The translations under genes were made by a program, and so were the position numbers. Below are positions 1-9,090 of a stretch of 64,000 nt of DNA, piece by piece. The DNA lies in assembly GCA_031772625.1 (NCBI GenBank), contig CM062816.1:634725269-634789268 (forward strand), read 5' to 3'. The notes beneath the pieces are model-generated. The model worked only from the letters and a program-made list of their open reading frames with translations. It had not been told where the DNA came from and searched no databases. Position 1 is the first letter of the stretch; every line of letters starts with the position of its first letter. Source of the stretch: Pinus tabuliformis (taxonomy: Eukaryota > Streptophyta > Pinopsida > Pinales > Pinaceae).

Positions 1-2
1 AT

Positions 3-3000
3 GTGATGACCAGGGATACCATGCTCAAACTCAATCTTCAGGATTCCTTGAGGAAGACCTCGACAGTACTGCAACTAGCAGATCGCTCCACCATGACTCC
101 CGAAGGGATTGTGGAGGATGTCTTGGTCTCTGTTGACTCTTGGGAATACCCTGCAGACTTCTTGGTTCTGCAACCAAAGGAAAAGCTTACTGGATATCCT
201 CTCATTTTGGGAAGGCCTTGGTTAGCTACTGCAGATGCTTACATAAGTTGCCGTGCATGAAATATGACCATCAAAAATGGTCCCATGTCCAAGCAGCTAG
301 TCCTATACCCTCCTGCCCAACCCTCCTTAGAGCATGACTTACCACTTTGGCTAGAAGAAGGAGAGGAAGACGAGGTGTACTCAGCACCTCTGTGCACCCT
401 AGATACCACTAGAAGAGACCCTCCAACCGAGGATGACTTGATTGAGACTTTGATCCAGAATCCACCTTCCAGTGCACTATCCTTAGAGAAGTTGGTGGAG
501 GATGCCCAAGCTAGAACCTTAGTGGATCTTTGTACAACCAACCCTGTCACTCCCAGAGTCAAAAATGTGGAGTTCGGCCCTGAGAGAGCATTAAAGATCA
601 GCTCCTCCCTATCTCCTTCCCAGGAGAAGGAGTTGTGTAGCCTGTTGGCTAGCCACCTAGATGCTTTTGCCTGGAGCTATAAGGAGATGAAAGGAGTCCA
701 TCCCTCGGTCTGTACCCATCATATATACATCAAAGAGGACTGTAAACCGGTTAGGCAACCCCAGAGGAGAATGAATCCAGCCCTTAAGGACATTGTCAAG
801 GAAGAATTGCAGAAACTGTTGGATGCCGGATTCATCTACCCCATCTCAGATAGTGAATGGGTGTCCCCTCTGGTCTTGGTTCCCAAGAAAAATGGGAAAT
901 GGAGAATCTGTGTGGACTACCGAGAGCTGAACAAAGCTACCAAGAAAGACCATTTCCATCTACCTTTCATAGATCAAGTGTTGGATGGACTGGCAGGAAA
1001 GAAGTTCTTCTCTTTCCTGGATGGGTTTAGCGGGTACAACCAGATTCAAATCAGCCCGGAAGACCAAGACAAGACCACCTTCACTTGTCCTGGGGGTACC
1101 TTTGCCTACCGTGTCCTTCCCTTTGGGCTATGCAATGCTCCTGCTACCTTCCAGAGAGCTGTCTGGAGCATCTTCTCGGAGTTGGTCCATGATGCAGTAG
1201 AAATCTATATGGATGACTTTACTCCTTACGGGGCTAACTTCCAGGAGGCATTGTCCAGTTTGGGAAAAGTCCTAACCAAGTGCATTGAGATGAACTTGTC
1301 CCTTAGCCCTGAAAAATGTGAATTCCTAATGACTGAAGGGACCGTGCTAGGCCATACCATCTCTCGCCAAGGGTTACAGGTGGATCCTAACAAAATTGCT
1401 CTAATCAAGAAGGTTCCACCTCCACAAAAGGTAAGGGATGTTAGGAGTTTCTTGGGATTAGCAGGATATTACTGAAGATTCATTAAAGATTTCAGCAAGC
1501 TAGCCTCGCCATTATTTGGCCTGTTGGCAAAAGATGTGGAGTTTAATTGGACTGACGATTGTCAGAAGAGTTTGAATGAATTAAAGGACAAGTTAGTGTC
1601 AGCCCCAACCCTGAGAGGTCCAAACTGGGCCCTACCTTTCCACATCCACACTGATGCCTCGAACAAAGCCATAGGTGCAGCCTTAGGACAAGTTGAGCAA
1701 AAACTGCCATATGCCATTTACTTCGTTAGCAAAAACTTGTCCAAAGCTGAGCTGAATTACACTGTAACCGAGAAAGAATTCTTAGCTGTGGTCCATGCAC
1801 TGAACAAGTTCCGACATTACATCACTGGCTATCAAACATTTGTACATACTGACCATGCTGCAATCCGATATTTAATGAATAAACCAGATGTGAATGCTCG
1901 TATTATTAGATGGTTACTTTTATTGCAACAGTTTGATTTAACCATTGTTGACAAGCCAGGTAGAGAAAATGTTGTTGCTGACTATTTATCTAGATTGGAT
2001 TTATCTGCAGGTGAGGATGGAACAGTGGATGACCGGATGCCCGATGAACATCTGTTTGCTATCTCAGTACTCTCTCCATGGTTTGCTGATATAGCAAACT
2101 ACCTTGTTTCAGCACAGTTCCCTCCGCATCTCTCTTCGAGAGAAAAGAGCAGAATCATCAGAAAGAGTGCCTCATTTACCTAGATCGGGGGCAACCTGTT
2201 CAAGCTTGGCCTCGATCAGATCTTAAGGTGTTGTGTAAGGGAGGAGGAAGTATTTGACATCCTCCTCACCTGTCATGATGGGCCTTGTGGAGGACATTTT
2301 GCAGCAAAGAGAACTGCCTTCAAAATACTGCAGGCAGGCTACTATTGGCCCACACTTCATCAAGATGTCAGAAGATATGTTAGCCAGTGTGACCAATGCC
2401 AAAGAATGGGGAAACCGACCCAAAGGGATGAGATGCCTCTCCAACCTCAAGTGACTCTTGAGCCATTTGAGAAGTGGGGTATGGACTTTGTGGGCCCAAT
2501 CAACCCTCCCTCGAGGCAAAGGTCTTACATCATTGTGTGCACTGACTACCTGATGAAGTGGGCAGAGACCAAAGCCATCAAAGCAGCAACAGAAGAAAAA
2601 GTGGCCGAGTTCCTAAGAGAAAACATCTTCTATAAATTTGGCTATCCAAGAGAGCTGGTCACCGATCAAGGGAGCCAGTTCACCTCCAACCTGGTCGAAG
2701 ATCTACTAGCTCATCACAAGATCAAGCATAGGACTTCCACCCCCTATCATCCTCAAGCAAATGGGCAGGTGGAAGTCACCAATAGAGCATTAGAAGGGAT
2801 CTTGACCAAGGTGGTGAGCAGCAGCAGAAAGGACTGGGCAGATCGCCTGGTTGAAGCCACATGGGCTTACAACACCACTTGGAAGACCACCACCGGCTTC
2901 ACACCTTATGAGCTGGTCTATGGGAAGAAGGCTTTGCTGTCCATTGAGTTCGAATACAACACTTTGAGGATGACAGCTCAGATAGATCTAGATCTCAGCC

Positions 3001-3410
3001 ATGCACAACAAGAAAGGCTATTGCAGCTGAATGGACTGGATGAGCACCGCATGCAGGCCCTCCTTCACTCAGAAGTGGTTCAACTTCAGAGAAAGGTGTG
3101 GCATGACCAACATCTCCATGACAAGCAATTTCAGCCGGGAGATTGGGCTTTGTTGTATGATTCCAGATACAAAGATTTCAAGGGGAAGCTGAGAACCAGA
3201 TGGCTCGGGCCATATTCAGTGGAAAAATGTCATGACAATGGATCTGTTTTTATTCGGACCATTGATGAGGAAGCCATCCCCATGCTTGTCAATGGGCATC
3301 GATTGAAGATCTACAGGAAGCCTCTCTCAAGACAAGAGTTCATCAAAACTATGGAGAAGGCAGTATTGGTCATAGAGAAGGGTTCTGCCCCTGCTTTGGG
3401 CACACCCTGA
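3..3410 (+). pseudogene. pol: Gypsy-1 pol: protease end, reverse transcriptase, RNase H, integrase; three nonsense codons, no frameshift
   Basis: One reading frame runs from 3 to 3410, broken only by TGA at 258-260, TGA at 1473-1475 and TAG at 2181-2183. Context suggests single substitutions from GGA (before NMTIKNG), CGA (GYY-RF) and TGG (SFT-IGG). Visible domains: protease tail LGRPWLATADAY; RT with YMDD at 1206-1217; RNase H about 1640-2000 with all four acidic positions kept (HTDAS, EKEFLAVV, HTDHAAI, NVVADYLS); integrase HHCC zinc region about 2265-2400 and D-D-E core (MDFVGP, TDQGSQF, GQVEVTN). No second RNase H lies between protease and RT, unlike Gypsy-2 and Gypsy-3. Too damaged to make a full polyprotein, but only lightly decayed. 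Confidence 0.93.
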
Positions 3411-3444
3411 AGAATCTAAAAAGAAAAAATAATAAATAAATAAT

Positions 3445-3650
3445 AAAGATCCTTGGGTGAAAACCTTTCTGAGGCGCCCAAGGCAGGTGGTAGGGGTGAA
3501 AACCTCATTGAGGCGCCCTTGCTATCTTTCAAAAAAAAGAGAAAAAGAGAAAAGAGATAAAGATCCTTGAGTGAAAACCTCTTTGAGGTGCTTAAGGCAG
3601 GTGGTAGGGGTGAAAACCTCATTGAGGCGCCCCTGCTATCTTTCAAAAAA
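3445..3650 (+). repeat. Two tandem ~114-bp repeats with the GGTGAAAACCTC motif
   Basis: The units start with AAAGATCCTTG(G/A)GTG at about 3445 and 3559 and end in CTGCTATCTTTCAAAA-type sequence. Each unit contains two copies of GTGAAAACCT, each followed by a TGAGGCGCC or TGAGGTGCT variant. In the second motif of each unit, CCTCA-T-TGAGG forms a short dyad, so a small hairpin is possible. Confidence 0.8.
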
Positions 3651-3875
3651 AAAAAAAAGAGAAAAAAGAAAAAAAAAAACAAAAAGGAAAATACAAGAGC
3701 AGCAAGTTTATTATGTGAAAGTTGCATGCAGATTGCAGGTGTTCTATGGAGGAGAGGAAGCCTCTCAACTCAAGGCCAAGGGTCCTTATCATGCAGCCAG
3801 GACACCTCACCAGCACCTCCTCCAAGAATGCTTATTTTCTTCAAGGTATGTGCACTTTCATTATAGCTTGAGTCT

Positions 3876-4020
3876 TCTACAGGAAGACGCAGATTTTCTA
3901 CAGGAAGATGCAGATTTTCTACAGGAAGGTGCAAATTTCTACAGGAAGGTGCAAATTTCTACAGGAAGAGCTGCCTGTCTACAGGAAGCTCTGTATTTCT
4001 ACAGGAAACTTCCTGTAGAA
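3876..4020 (+). repeat. 20-21 bp periodic TCTACAGGAAG array closed by a 24-bp palindrome
   Basis: TCTACAGGAAG starts at 3876, 3897, 3918, 3938, 3958, 3978 and 3998 (the last copy ends GGAAA). Spacings are 21, 21, 20, 20, 20, 20 bp. The last copy is followed at once by its inverse: 3997-4020 is an 11-bp perfect inverted repeat around a 2-nt centre (TTCTACAGGAA / TTCCTGTAGAA). In one frame the first units read as a heptad (FLQEDAD); the 20-bp spacings break that frame. Confidence 0.92.
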
Positions 4021-5061
4021 GCTCAGAACGGCCCAGAATGCATTTCATGAACAGATCTGACGACTACGGGTTGGTTTGGACGCATGCAAGCCTCTTTTGG
4101 CACCCATGCACGACGCTGTTACCTTGCTCCACCATCCTCGTCGACATGCACCCAAGTCCCCTGCACCAACAAAGCAGATCAATGAGTTCTCGCGGGAAAA
4201 GCCATTTTCAAAGATAAACAAATGCTGAGATCTTATACCACAGGCATCAGAAGCTCCGGAAGCGTGATTGAAAGGCCAGATCCTCCGTCGTGCAGCATGC
4301 ACCCAAGGAGGAAGAACTGTTACGAGACACCCGCGGGAATCCTGTAACAGTTCAACCTGCTGGAGTGGACACCGTTCACAACACCGCCATCTCCAATGTA
4401 ACGTGGGCGCATGCAACCACAGCATCCCCTCCATCGTCAGCAGCCTGTAACCATGAGCCTCCGGGTCTGTGTAAGTTCGCATGCAGCAGGTAGATCCACT
4501 CACCATCATCCAAAAACTGGAAAAATCGTGTGCAGCCACGCAGGTAAGCGTCTCAACCCTTCCTTCCATCAAATCGCATGAATTTTACTTTGATTTGTTT
4601 GCACAGCGTAAAAGTGAATGGTTGAGCAGCCGTATGGCCAGTAGACTGGCCACGTCGGCTAGTTATGGTATAGTTGGATGTTTGGGTGGCGGCCACGACG
4701 AAAAGAATAAGCAGCACGCACGTGAGAACACTCCCGTCGGAAGCAATGAGTTTAACAGAAAAAGGCGGCGGCAGATCTGTGGGAATGGATGCGGCAGCAA
4801 GTGAATACGCAGGCGAATGATTGATGACGTCACCCAACGGTCCGGCGGGGACAGCTCATCCCCCGCGCCACGGATTGCGCCGTTTCAAAATCTAATCGGC
4901 TAGATTTTGCACATGCATTTATCAACCATCACTTCAAACTCGAATGGTTATTCTGATCTCCTCTGCACTTTGATACGCCGAGCTTTTGGCTACCAGAACA
5001 CCGGTGAAGCGCACCTCAAACGCAGTCCAATTACAGTCCTCCCAGAAATTTGCGCACTGCT

Positions 5062-5105
5062 CCTACAGGAACACAGTTCTACAGGAACGCAGTCTTCTAC
5101 AGGAA
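5062..5105 (+). repeat. Second cluster of CTACAGGAA motifs
   Basis: CTACAGGAA occurs at about 5063, 5079 and 5097 (spacings 16 and 18 bp), with a further CTACAGGA near 5254. It lies about 300 bp upstream of the accessory ORF. Confidence 0.85.
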
Positions 5106-5382
5106 AGCGTGTGCTCACGTAAAAAGGTGGCCGAGTAACGAGGTAACCCTGGAATTTTCATGCAAACTGTCATTAAAGGTGGTAGGATTGTCATTCACCG
5201 TCTGGTTATAGAGAAAGTGGTGAAATTGCTGTCTGTGTGCCTATACTGTCATTCTACAGGATTGTTGAGTAATTAGACCGTGTCATAAAATTTTGTGGGT
5301 TATGCGCATTGTTCTACACTCTGTCTCCGAAACTAAACTCTCTTCCACCATCACCACCTCCGGTTAAGAAAATTTTGCCATC

Positions 5383-7164
5383 ATGCCGGGTGGGTTTATT
5401 AGGCGAGAACCCACTGATTCAGATAAATTGAGGAGAAATCAGGAAGTGGTAGAGCTCTTTACACGAGCACAGTGGATGTCTTTTTGTGATAAGTTGCAGG
5501 GGTACGATGATGAAGTGGCCGAGGAATTCTTGCAGGCCCTGAGGCCAAAATCCAAAACGCTGGCCACAGTAAATTTCAGAGGCCTAAGCCTAAAGCTCAC
5601 CCCGCAGTCTATCAGTAGAATCACTGAACTTCCTATGGGTCTGCCGTGGGATAAAGAAGAACGAAAGCTAAGCCAGCAAGCCAAGAAAGAGTTCTTCCCA
5701 CCTGAAGAAGCATTCACAGAGGACAAAAATGGGGTGAGAAGGACAAGCTTGTCGCCACCATGGAACGAAGTCAGCTTGCAAATCATGAAATATATCACCT
5801 GTGAAGGTCGTTATAGCATCGTGTATGCATATCACTTTCGGCTGCTCAATGAACTAAGACACTGGATTGATCTTCCTGCAGAGCAGAGACTGAGCATTAC
5901 TTACTTTTTGCTACAGTCCTTGATGGAGTGCGCTACAAAGCTCAAGGACGGCATACCGGATCAGGTAGCCCACCATGGGTTAATCAAGCTTCTTGTGGAG
6001 GATGCTCTCCACTCATATAAGGTTCCCCTCTCATGGGAATCATTTAGAAATTTAACGAGAGAGGGGGACATAAAGATGTTGATTGAAGAAACGGGTTCCT
6101 CTAGCAGTGAGGAAGAAGAGCCAGTAGCCGAGAATAAGAAAGGGAAAGGCCAAAAGATCCCGACTCCAACACAGAAGAAAGAACGAAAGGAGAAGGAGGA
6201 GGGAAAGGATGACAGAGCAAAAGAGGGCACCCCCATCCTGTCAGCAAGAGAAAAGAGGTTGAAGAATAGGATGGACAAAGCTGAGGTGGTCCCCGTCAGC
6301 CCAAGCACTTCGTCAGCTACTGCAGCCAAGACCAAAAGAAAAATCCATGCAGCCAAGCAAGAAAAGGTGGTGACATTTGCATCTACAGGAACGCAGGAAC
6401 AGGCTTCTACAGGAAGCCCGGAAGCAGTCCCTACAGGAAAACAGAAGCAGGCTTCTACAGGAAGCCCAAGAACAACGCCTACAGGAAAGCAGACGAAGGC
6501 TTCTACAGGAAGCCCAAAAACAGAGAAGGGGTCTTCCACAGGAAGCCCGACAGTGGTCAAAACCGGGTCTTCTACAGGGAGCCCAAAGCTCGTAAAGAAA
6601 GGGTCTTCTACAGGAGGGCCGAAAGTGGATAAAGCAGGGTCTTCTACAGGAAGCCCGAAAATAGAAAGGGAAGGGCCTTCCACAAGGAGCACTGGGAAAG
6701 TAAAAAGCAAGGGAGAGAAGGCTGGTCTTCTCGAGAAGGAGGCGGCAGCTGCGCTGGCCGCCCTCAGCACACCTGCAAAGGCAAAAGAGAAAAGAGAGAG
6801 GGAGATCCCTCTACCTTTCAAAGCCAGGAGAAGTCAGAAAGTGAAAACGGACAAGTCGCAGCCTCCACCCAGCAGCCAAACCACTTTAGGGAGTGTTCCT
6901 ACTTCACCCAGTGAGAAATCTCCTTCTAAAACACCGGCCACCCCCGAGAAGGGAAGCCCGAAGGTCACCTCTTGGACACGAAAGATAGGCCAATCGCCTT
7001 CCGAAGCCCGGCTCAAAGAAACAGGAAAGAGGGAAGAAGTTCCACCCTCGTCACCACCAGGGGCAGAGAAGGCAGGGCCATCAAAAGCGGGAAAGAAAGA
7101 GCCTGTTCCGATCCCTAGTCCTCGGCCAAGGACAAGGAGCAGGAGCAAGGTTGCTCAAGGATGA
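5383..7164 (+). CDS. Gypsy-1 accessory ORF (593 aa), intact, function unknown
   Basis: Intact ATG-to-TGA frame. The ATG follows GCCATC, a fair plant context, and is the first in-frame ATG. Residues ~1-230 are a compact, mostly helical domain (motifs NFRGLSLKLTP, RITELP, HWIDLPAEQRLSIT) that resembles the 'putative plant transposon protein' domains encoded beside plant gypsy pol genes; this is judged by eye. Residues ~230-330 are charged (SSSEEEE, KERKEKEEGK). Residues ~330-430 are a Ser-Thr-Gly-Ser-Pro repeat. The tail is Pro/Ser/Lys-rich and ends in a basic RPRTRSRSK stretch that could be a nuclear signal. No zinc knuckle, signal peptide or membrane segment. Its position after pol and just before the 3' LTR matches the extra 3' ORF of Athila/Tat-type elements. 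It is intact while pol carries three stops. Confidence 0.8.
   Translation: MPGGFIRREPTDSDKLRRNQEVVELFTRAQWMSFCDKLQGYDDEVAEEFLQALRPKSKTLATVNFRGLSLKLTPQSISRITELPMGLPWDKEERKLSQQAKKEFFPPEEAFTEDKNGVRRTSLSPPWNEVSLQIMKYITCEGRYSIVYAYHFRLLNELRHWIDLPAEQRLSITYFLLQSLMECATKLKDGIPDQVAHHGLIKLLVEDALHSYKVPLSWESFRNLTREGDIKMLIEETGSSSSEEEEPVAENKKGKGQKIPTPTQKKERKEKEEGKDDRAKEGTPILSAREKRLKNRMDKAEVVPVSPSTSSATAAKTKRKIHAAKQEKVVTFASTGTQEQASTGSPEAVPTGKQKQASTGSPRTTPTGKQTKASTGSPKTEKGSSTGSPTVVKTGSSTGSPKLVKKGSSTGGPKVDKAGSSTGSPKIEREGPSTRSTGKVKSKGEKAGLLEKEAAAALAALSTPAKAKEKREREIPLPFKARRSQKVKTDKSQPPPSSQTTLGSVPTSPSEKSPSKTPATPEKGSPKVTSWTRKIGQSPSEARLKETGKREEVPPSSPPGAEKAGPSKAGKKEPVPIPSPRPRTRSRSKVAQG
6382..6690 (+). repeat. Coding version of the CTACAGGAA repeat (STGSP repeats)
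   Basis: About eleven copies of TCTACAGGAAGCCC or variants, in frame inside the accessory ORF, at codon-multiple spacings (often about 24 or 48 bp). Each encodes S-T-G-S-P or a variant. The core decamer matches the non-coding array at 3876-4020, so the same short DNA unit is used in different frames in this element. Confidence 0.9.
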
Positions 7165-7185
7165 GCAAATGGTTTAGCTGGGGGG

Positions 7186-7950
7186 TGATGATGAGCCCCA
7201 ATTTTTGGTACAATTTGGGCTCATTTTGGCCTATTTTACTTGCTCAAACCATTCATCTTTTATTGCTTATGCATGCATTTCTTAGTTTATTCGTGTTGTT
7301 TGTAGGAAGAAGGGTAGACATGTTATCTACGTGACTAATGCATGATGCTTTCAGGTTTTTGGCATTAAAAGGGAGAAAAGACCACGAGAAAGGAGACAAA
7401 GAGACAGTGAGGTGGCACTGCTGGTTTTTAGGAGAGGATGTCCACAGTCTTGGGACCTTCCTCGTGATTCCCACCATAGTTCCAAGCTCCAACCAATCTC
7501 CCCACCGAGCTTAGAGGCAGCCAACTGTTCTACAGGAACAGCAGTTATAACTGTTCTACAGGATCACCAGTTTAACCTTCAGTTGGACAACCGAGTTCCA
7601 CAAATCAAGGAAACCTGTTGGATTATCATTTTGCATAAATACTGAGGCCGTAGCCTTGAATAGGAGCTTTTTGAACTTTTGCATTAGTCTTGTAATTTTG
7701 AAGTACGAGCTACAGCTCGGTGCTAGTTCTTGTTGTAAGCCAGTTTTGGCATGACATCAGATTTTTGGTTATGAATAAAGAAGGCAGATTTTGATCTCAT
7801 TCTGAATTGCTAAGGGAACTATAGCTCTCAAGTTAGGGCCCAACCTGAGAGCCATAGATCCCCTCTGTTGTAGTGTTATTTAATTTTCGTTCCAGCACTT
7901 TATTTCCTTGCTTTACCATGCAATTCGAAATTACAGTTTGCTGAGTTAGT
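7186..7950 (+). repeat. Probable 3' LTR of Gypsy-1 (start supported, end not)
   Basis: Twenty-two bases after the accessory ORF stop, a G-rich tract (TTTAGCTGGGGGG, 7173-7185) is followed by TGATGATGAGCCCC, a plausible polypurine tract/LTR junction. Inside are two CTACAGGA copies (about 7529 and 7555), a TATA-like CATAAATA (about 7634) and AATAAA (about 7772). No second LTR is available, so the end coordinate is a placeholder. Confidence 0.45.
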
Positions 7951-9090
7951 TTTATGAATTTGAGTGAGTTTAGCTTATGGTTAAAATGTTTTTAGTTGCT
8001 TAGTTAGACTAGCAGGTTGATAATACATCGGAGCTCCAAGGAAAACGGTTGAGAAAGCCTCCACTGCCATCTCTGTTTGGAGATTGGAGTGCAGCCTATA
8101 CCAACCACAAAAATACGCAGTTCTTTACTTTATGCTTGCTGCAACACAGTCACGGTTATGTTAGATTCTTTCATGCACTTCACACTTGCACCATACACCT
8201 TCCTCACAGCTTCATGCACCTTTCTCTTCATGCTTTGGATTGCTGTTCATTGAGTTCATAGCACAGATAGCCTAGGTTAATGAATTTTTGTCTTGGTGAC
8301 AGTCATAAGCCATTTGTTTCATTTACACTGCTCTCCCTCGTTCCATTACCTCCTCCTTCGTCTTGATCACGCATGCAACCACATCCTTGACCTCTGCTCC
8401 ACTCTGTTATCTCCCAAATTCCTCCACTCCTCACGTAACTTCATTCTCTAGACCTTTCATTGATATAGCCCTCCATCTTCCAACCTACTCCCTACACTCG
8501 TTCCCCATCCTACTCCTCCACTCCTGAGCCATCACCAGCCTTATCCCTACCTTACATATCTCCCCCTACCATTCCATCACTCCACCATCACCTCAAACAC
8601 CCACGGTAGGTCATCCTGTAGCAATTTATAGACTTCCTGTAGAAACCTCTGAGTTTCCTGTAGGATCCCCTGCAGACATCCTGTAGGAGGCCACTCACTC
8701 GGTTGCCGAGCCTCTGAACGTGAGGAACCTCTGTGGATGGATGCTAAGGATCCCTGGGGACCTCTCCTAGCCTCCCCAACCTTTCCCACGCTTTCCTTCC
8801 TTCTACATCCCATCTGCACAACCAAACCCTAATAAGCACAAAATCACAATCACTCCATCCACTTAAAGAAAAAAATACAAAAACATGTCTTTTAAGATGC
8901 AAGCAGCTTAGATTCATGCATTTTCACTTGTTAGAGGTAATGACAGCATTGGTAGAAGTTTCATTCACATTCTTGGCATCATAGAGGTTAGACTAGTCAA
9001 ATTAGGGTTTCCTAGGGTTCCTATGCTTTGATTTGCTTTCAGTTCATTTTTGTCAAGTATATTAGTTTTCTTTGAGCTAGCTTTCGTCCA
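7951..9090. other. Non-coding stretch, origin unclear
   Basis: No gene-like frame with recognisable motifs. The middle (about 8330-8560) is C/T-rich. At 8614-8687 there is an inverted CTACAGGA array. It may be the rest of the Gypsy-1 LTR or flanking retroelement debris. Confidence 0.4.
8614..8687 (-). repeat. Inverted copy of the CTACAGGA array, ~21 bp period
   Basis: TCCTGTAG, the complement of CTACAGGA, starts at 8614, 8635, 8656 and 8679 (spacings 21, 21, 23). On the minus strand an open 82-codon stretch (8825-8577) reads LQ(E/G/D) once per heptad through the array. No ATG-led gene of known type is recognisable. Confidence 0.85.

Larger units (their letters stand above)
3411..5382 (+). 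other. Gypsy-1 non-coding spacer between pol and the accessory ORF
   Basis: Nearly 2 kb with no convincing gene. It holds two ~114-bp tandem copies (3445-3650), an A/G-rich tract (3645-3700), the CTACAGGA array (3876-4020), a second small cluster of that motif (5062-5105) and a lone copy near 5253. Open frames here (for example 3571-4050) are low-complexity. TGACGTCA occurs near 4825. This may be leader or promoter DNA for the downstream ORF; nothing proves it. Confidence 0.6.
1..7950 (+). mobile_element. Gypsy-1: 3' part of a Ty3/gypsy retrotransposon with a downstream accessory ORF (left end outside window)
   Basis: The window opens inside the protease C-terminus. Order seen: protease end, RT, RNase H, integrase (to 3410), about 2 kb of repeat-rich non-coding DNA, an intact accessory ORF (5383-7164), a G-rich tract and a probable 3' LTR start at 7186. 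Integrase has no chromodomain, so this is a non-chromovirus gypsy element. An extra ORF between pol and the 3' LTR is known for Athila/Tat-type elements. The right edge (7950) is a guess because no second LTR is in the window. Confidence 0.8.

Noticed and set aside
2140-2260. Apparent frameshift in Gypsy-1 pol between RNase H and integrase
   Set aside because: The same frame continues after the TAG at 2181 with a normal linker (GGNLFKLGLDQIL) into the integrase zinc region, so it is a nonsense codon, not a frameshift.
3571-4050. 159-codon plus-strand ORF over the A/G-rich tract and CTACAGGA array
   Set aside because: Low-complexity Lys/Arg run plus repeat translation; the 20-bp spacings break the heptad frame. 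Reported as a repeat instead.
5961-6821. 286-codon minus-strand ORF opposite the accessory ORF
   Set aside because: Mirror of the repeat-rich coding strand; its GLPVED repeats are the antisense of the STGSP repeats.
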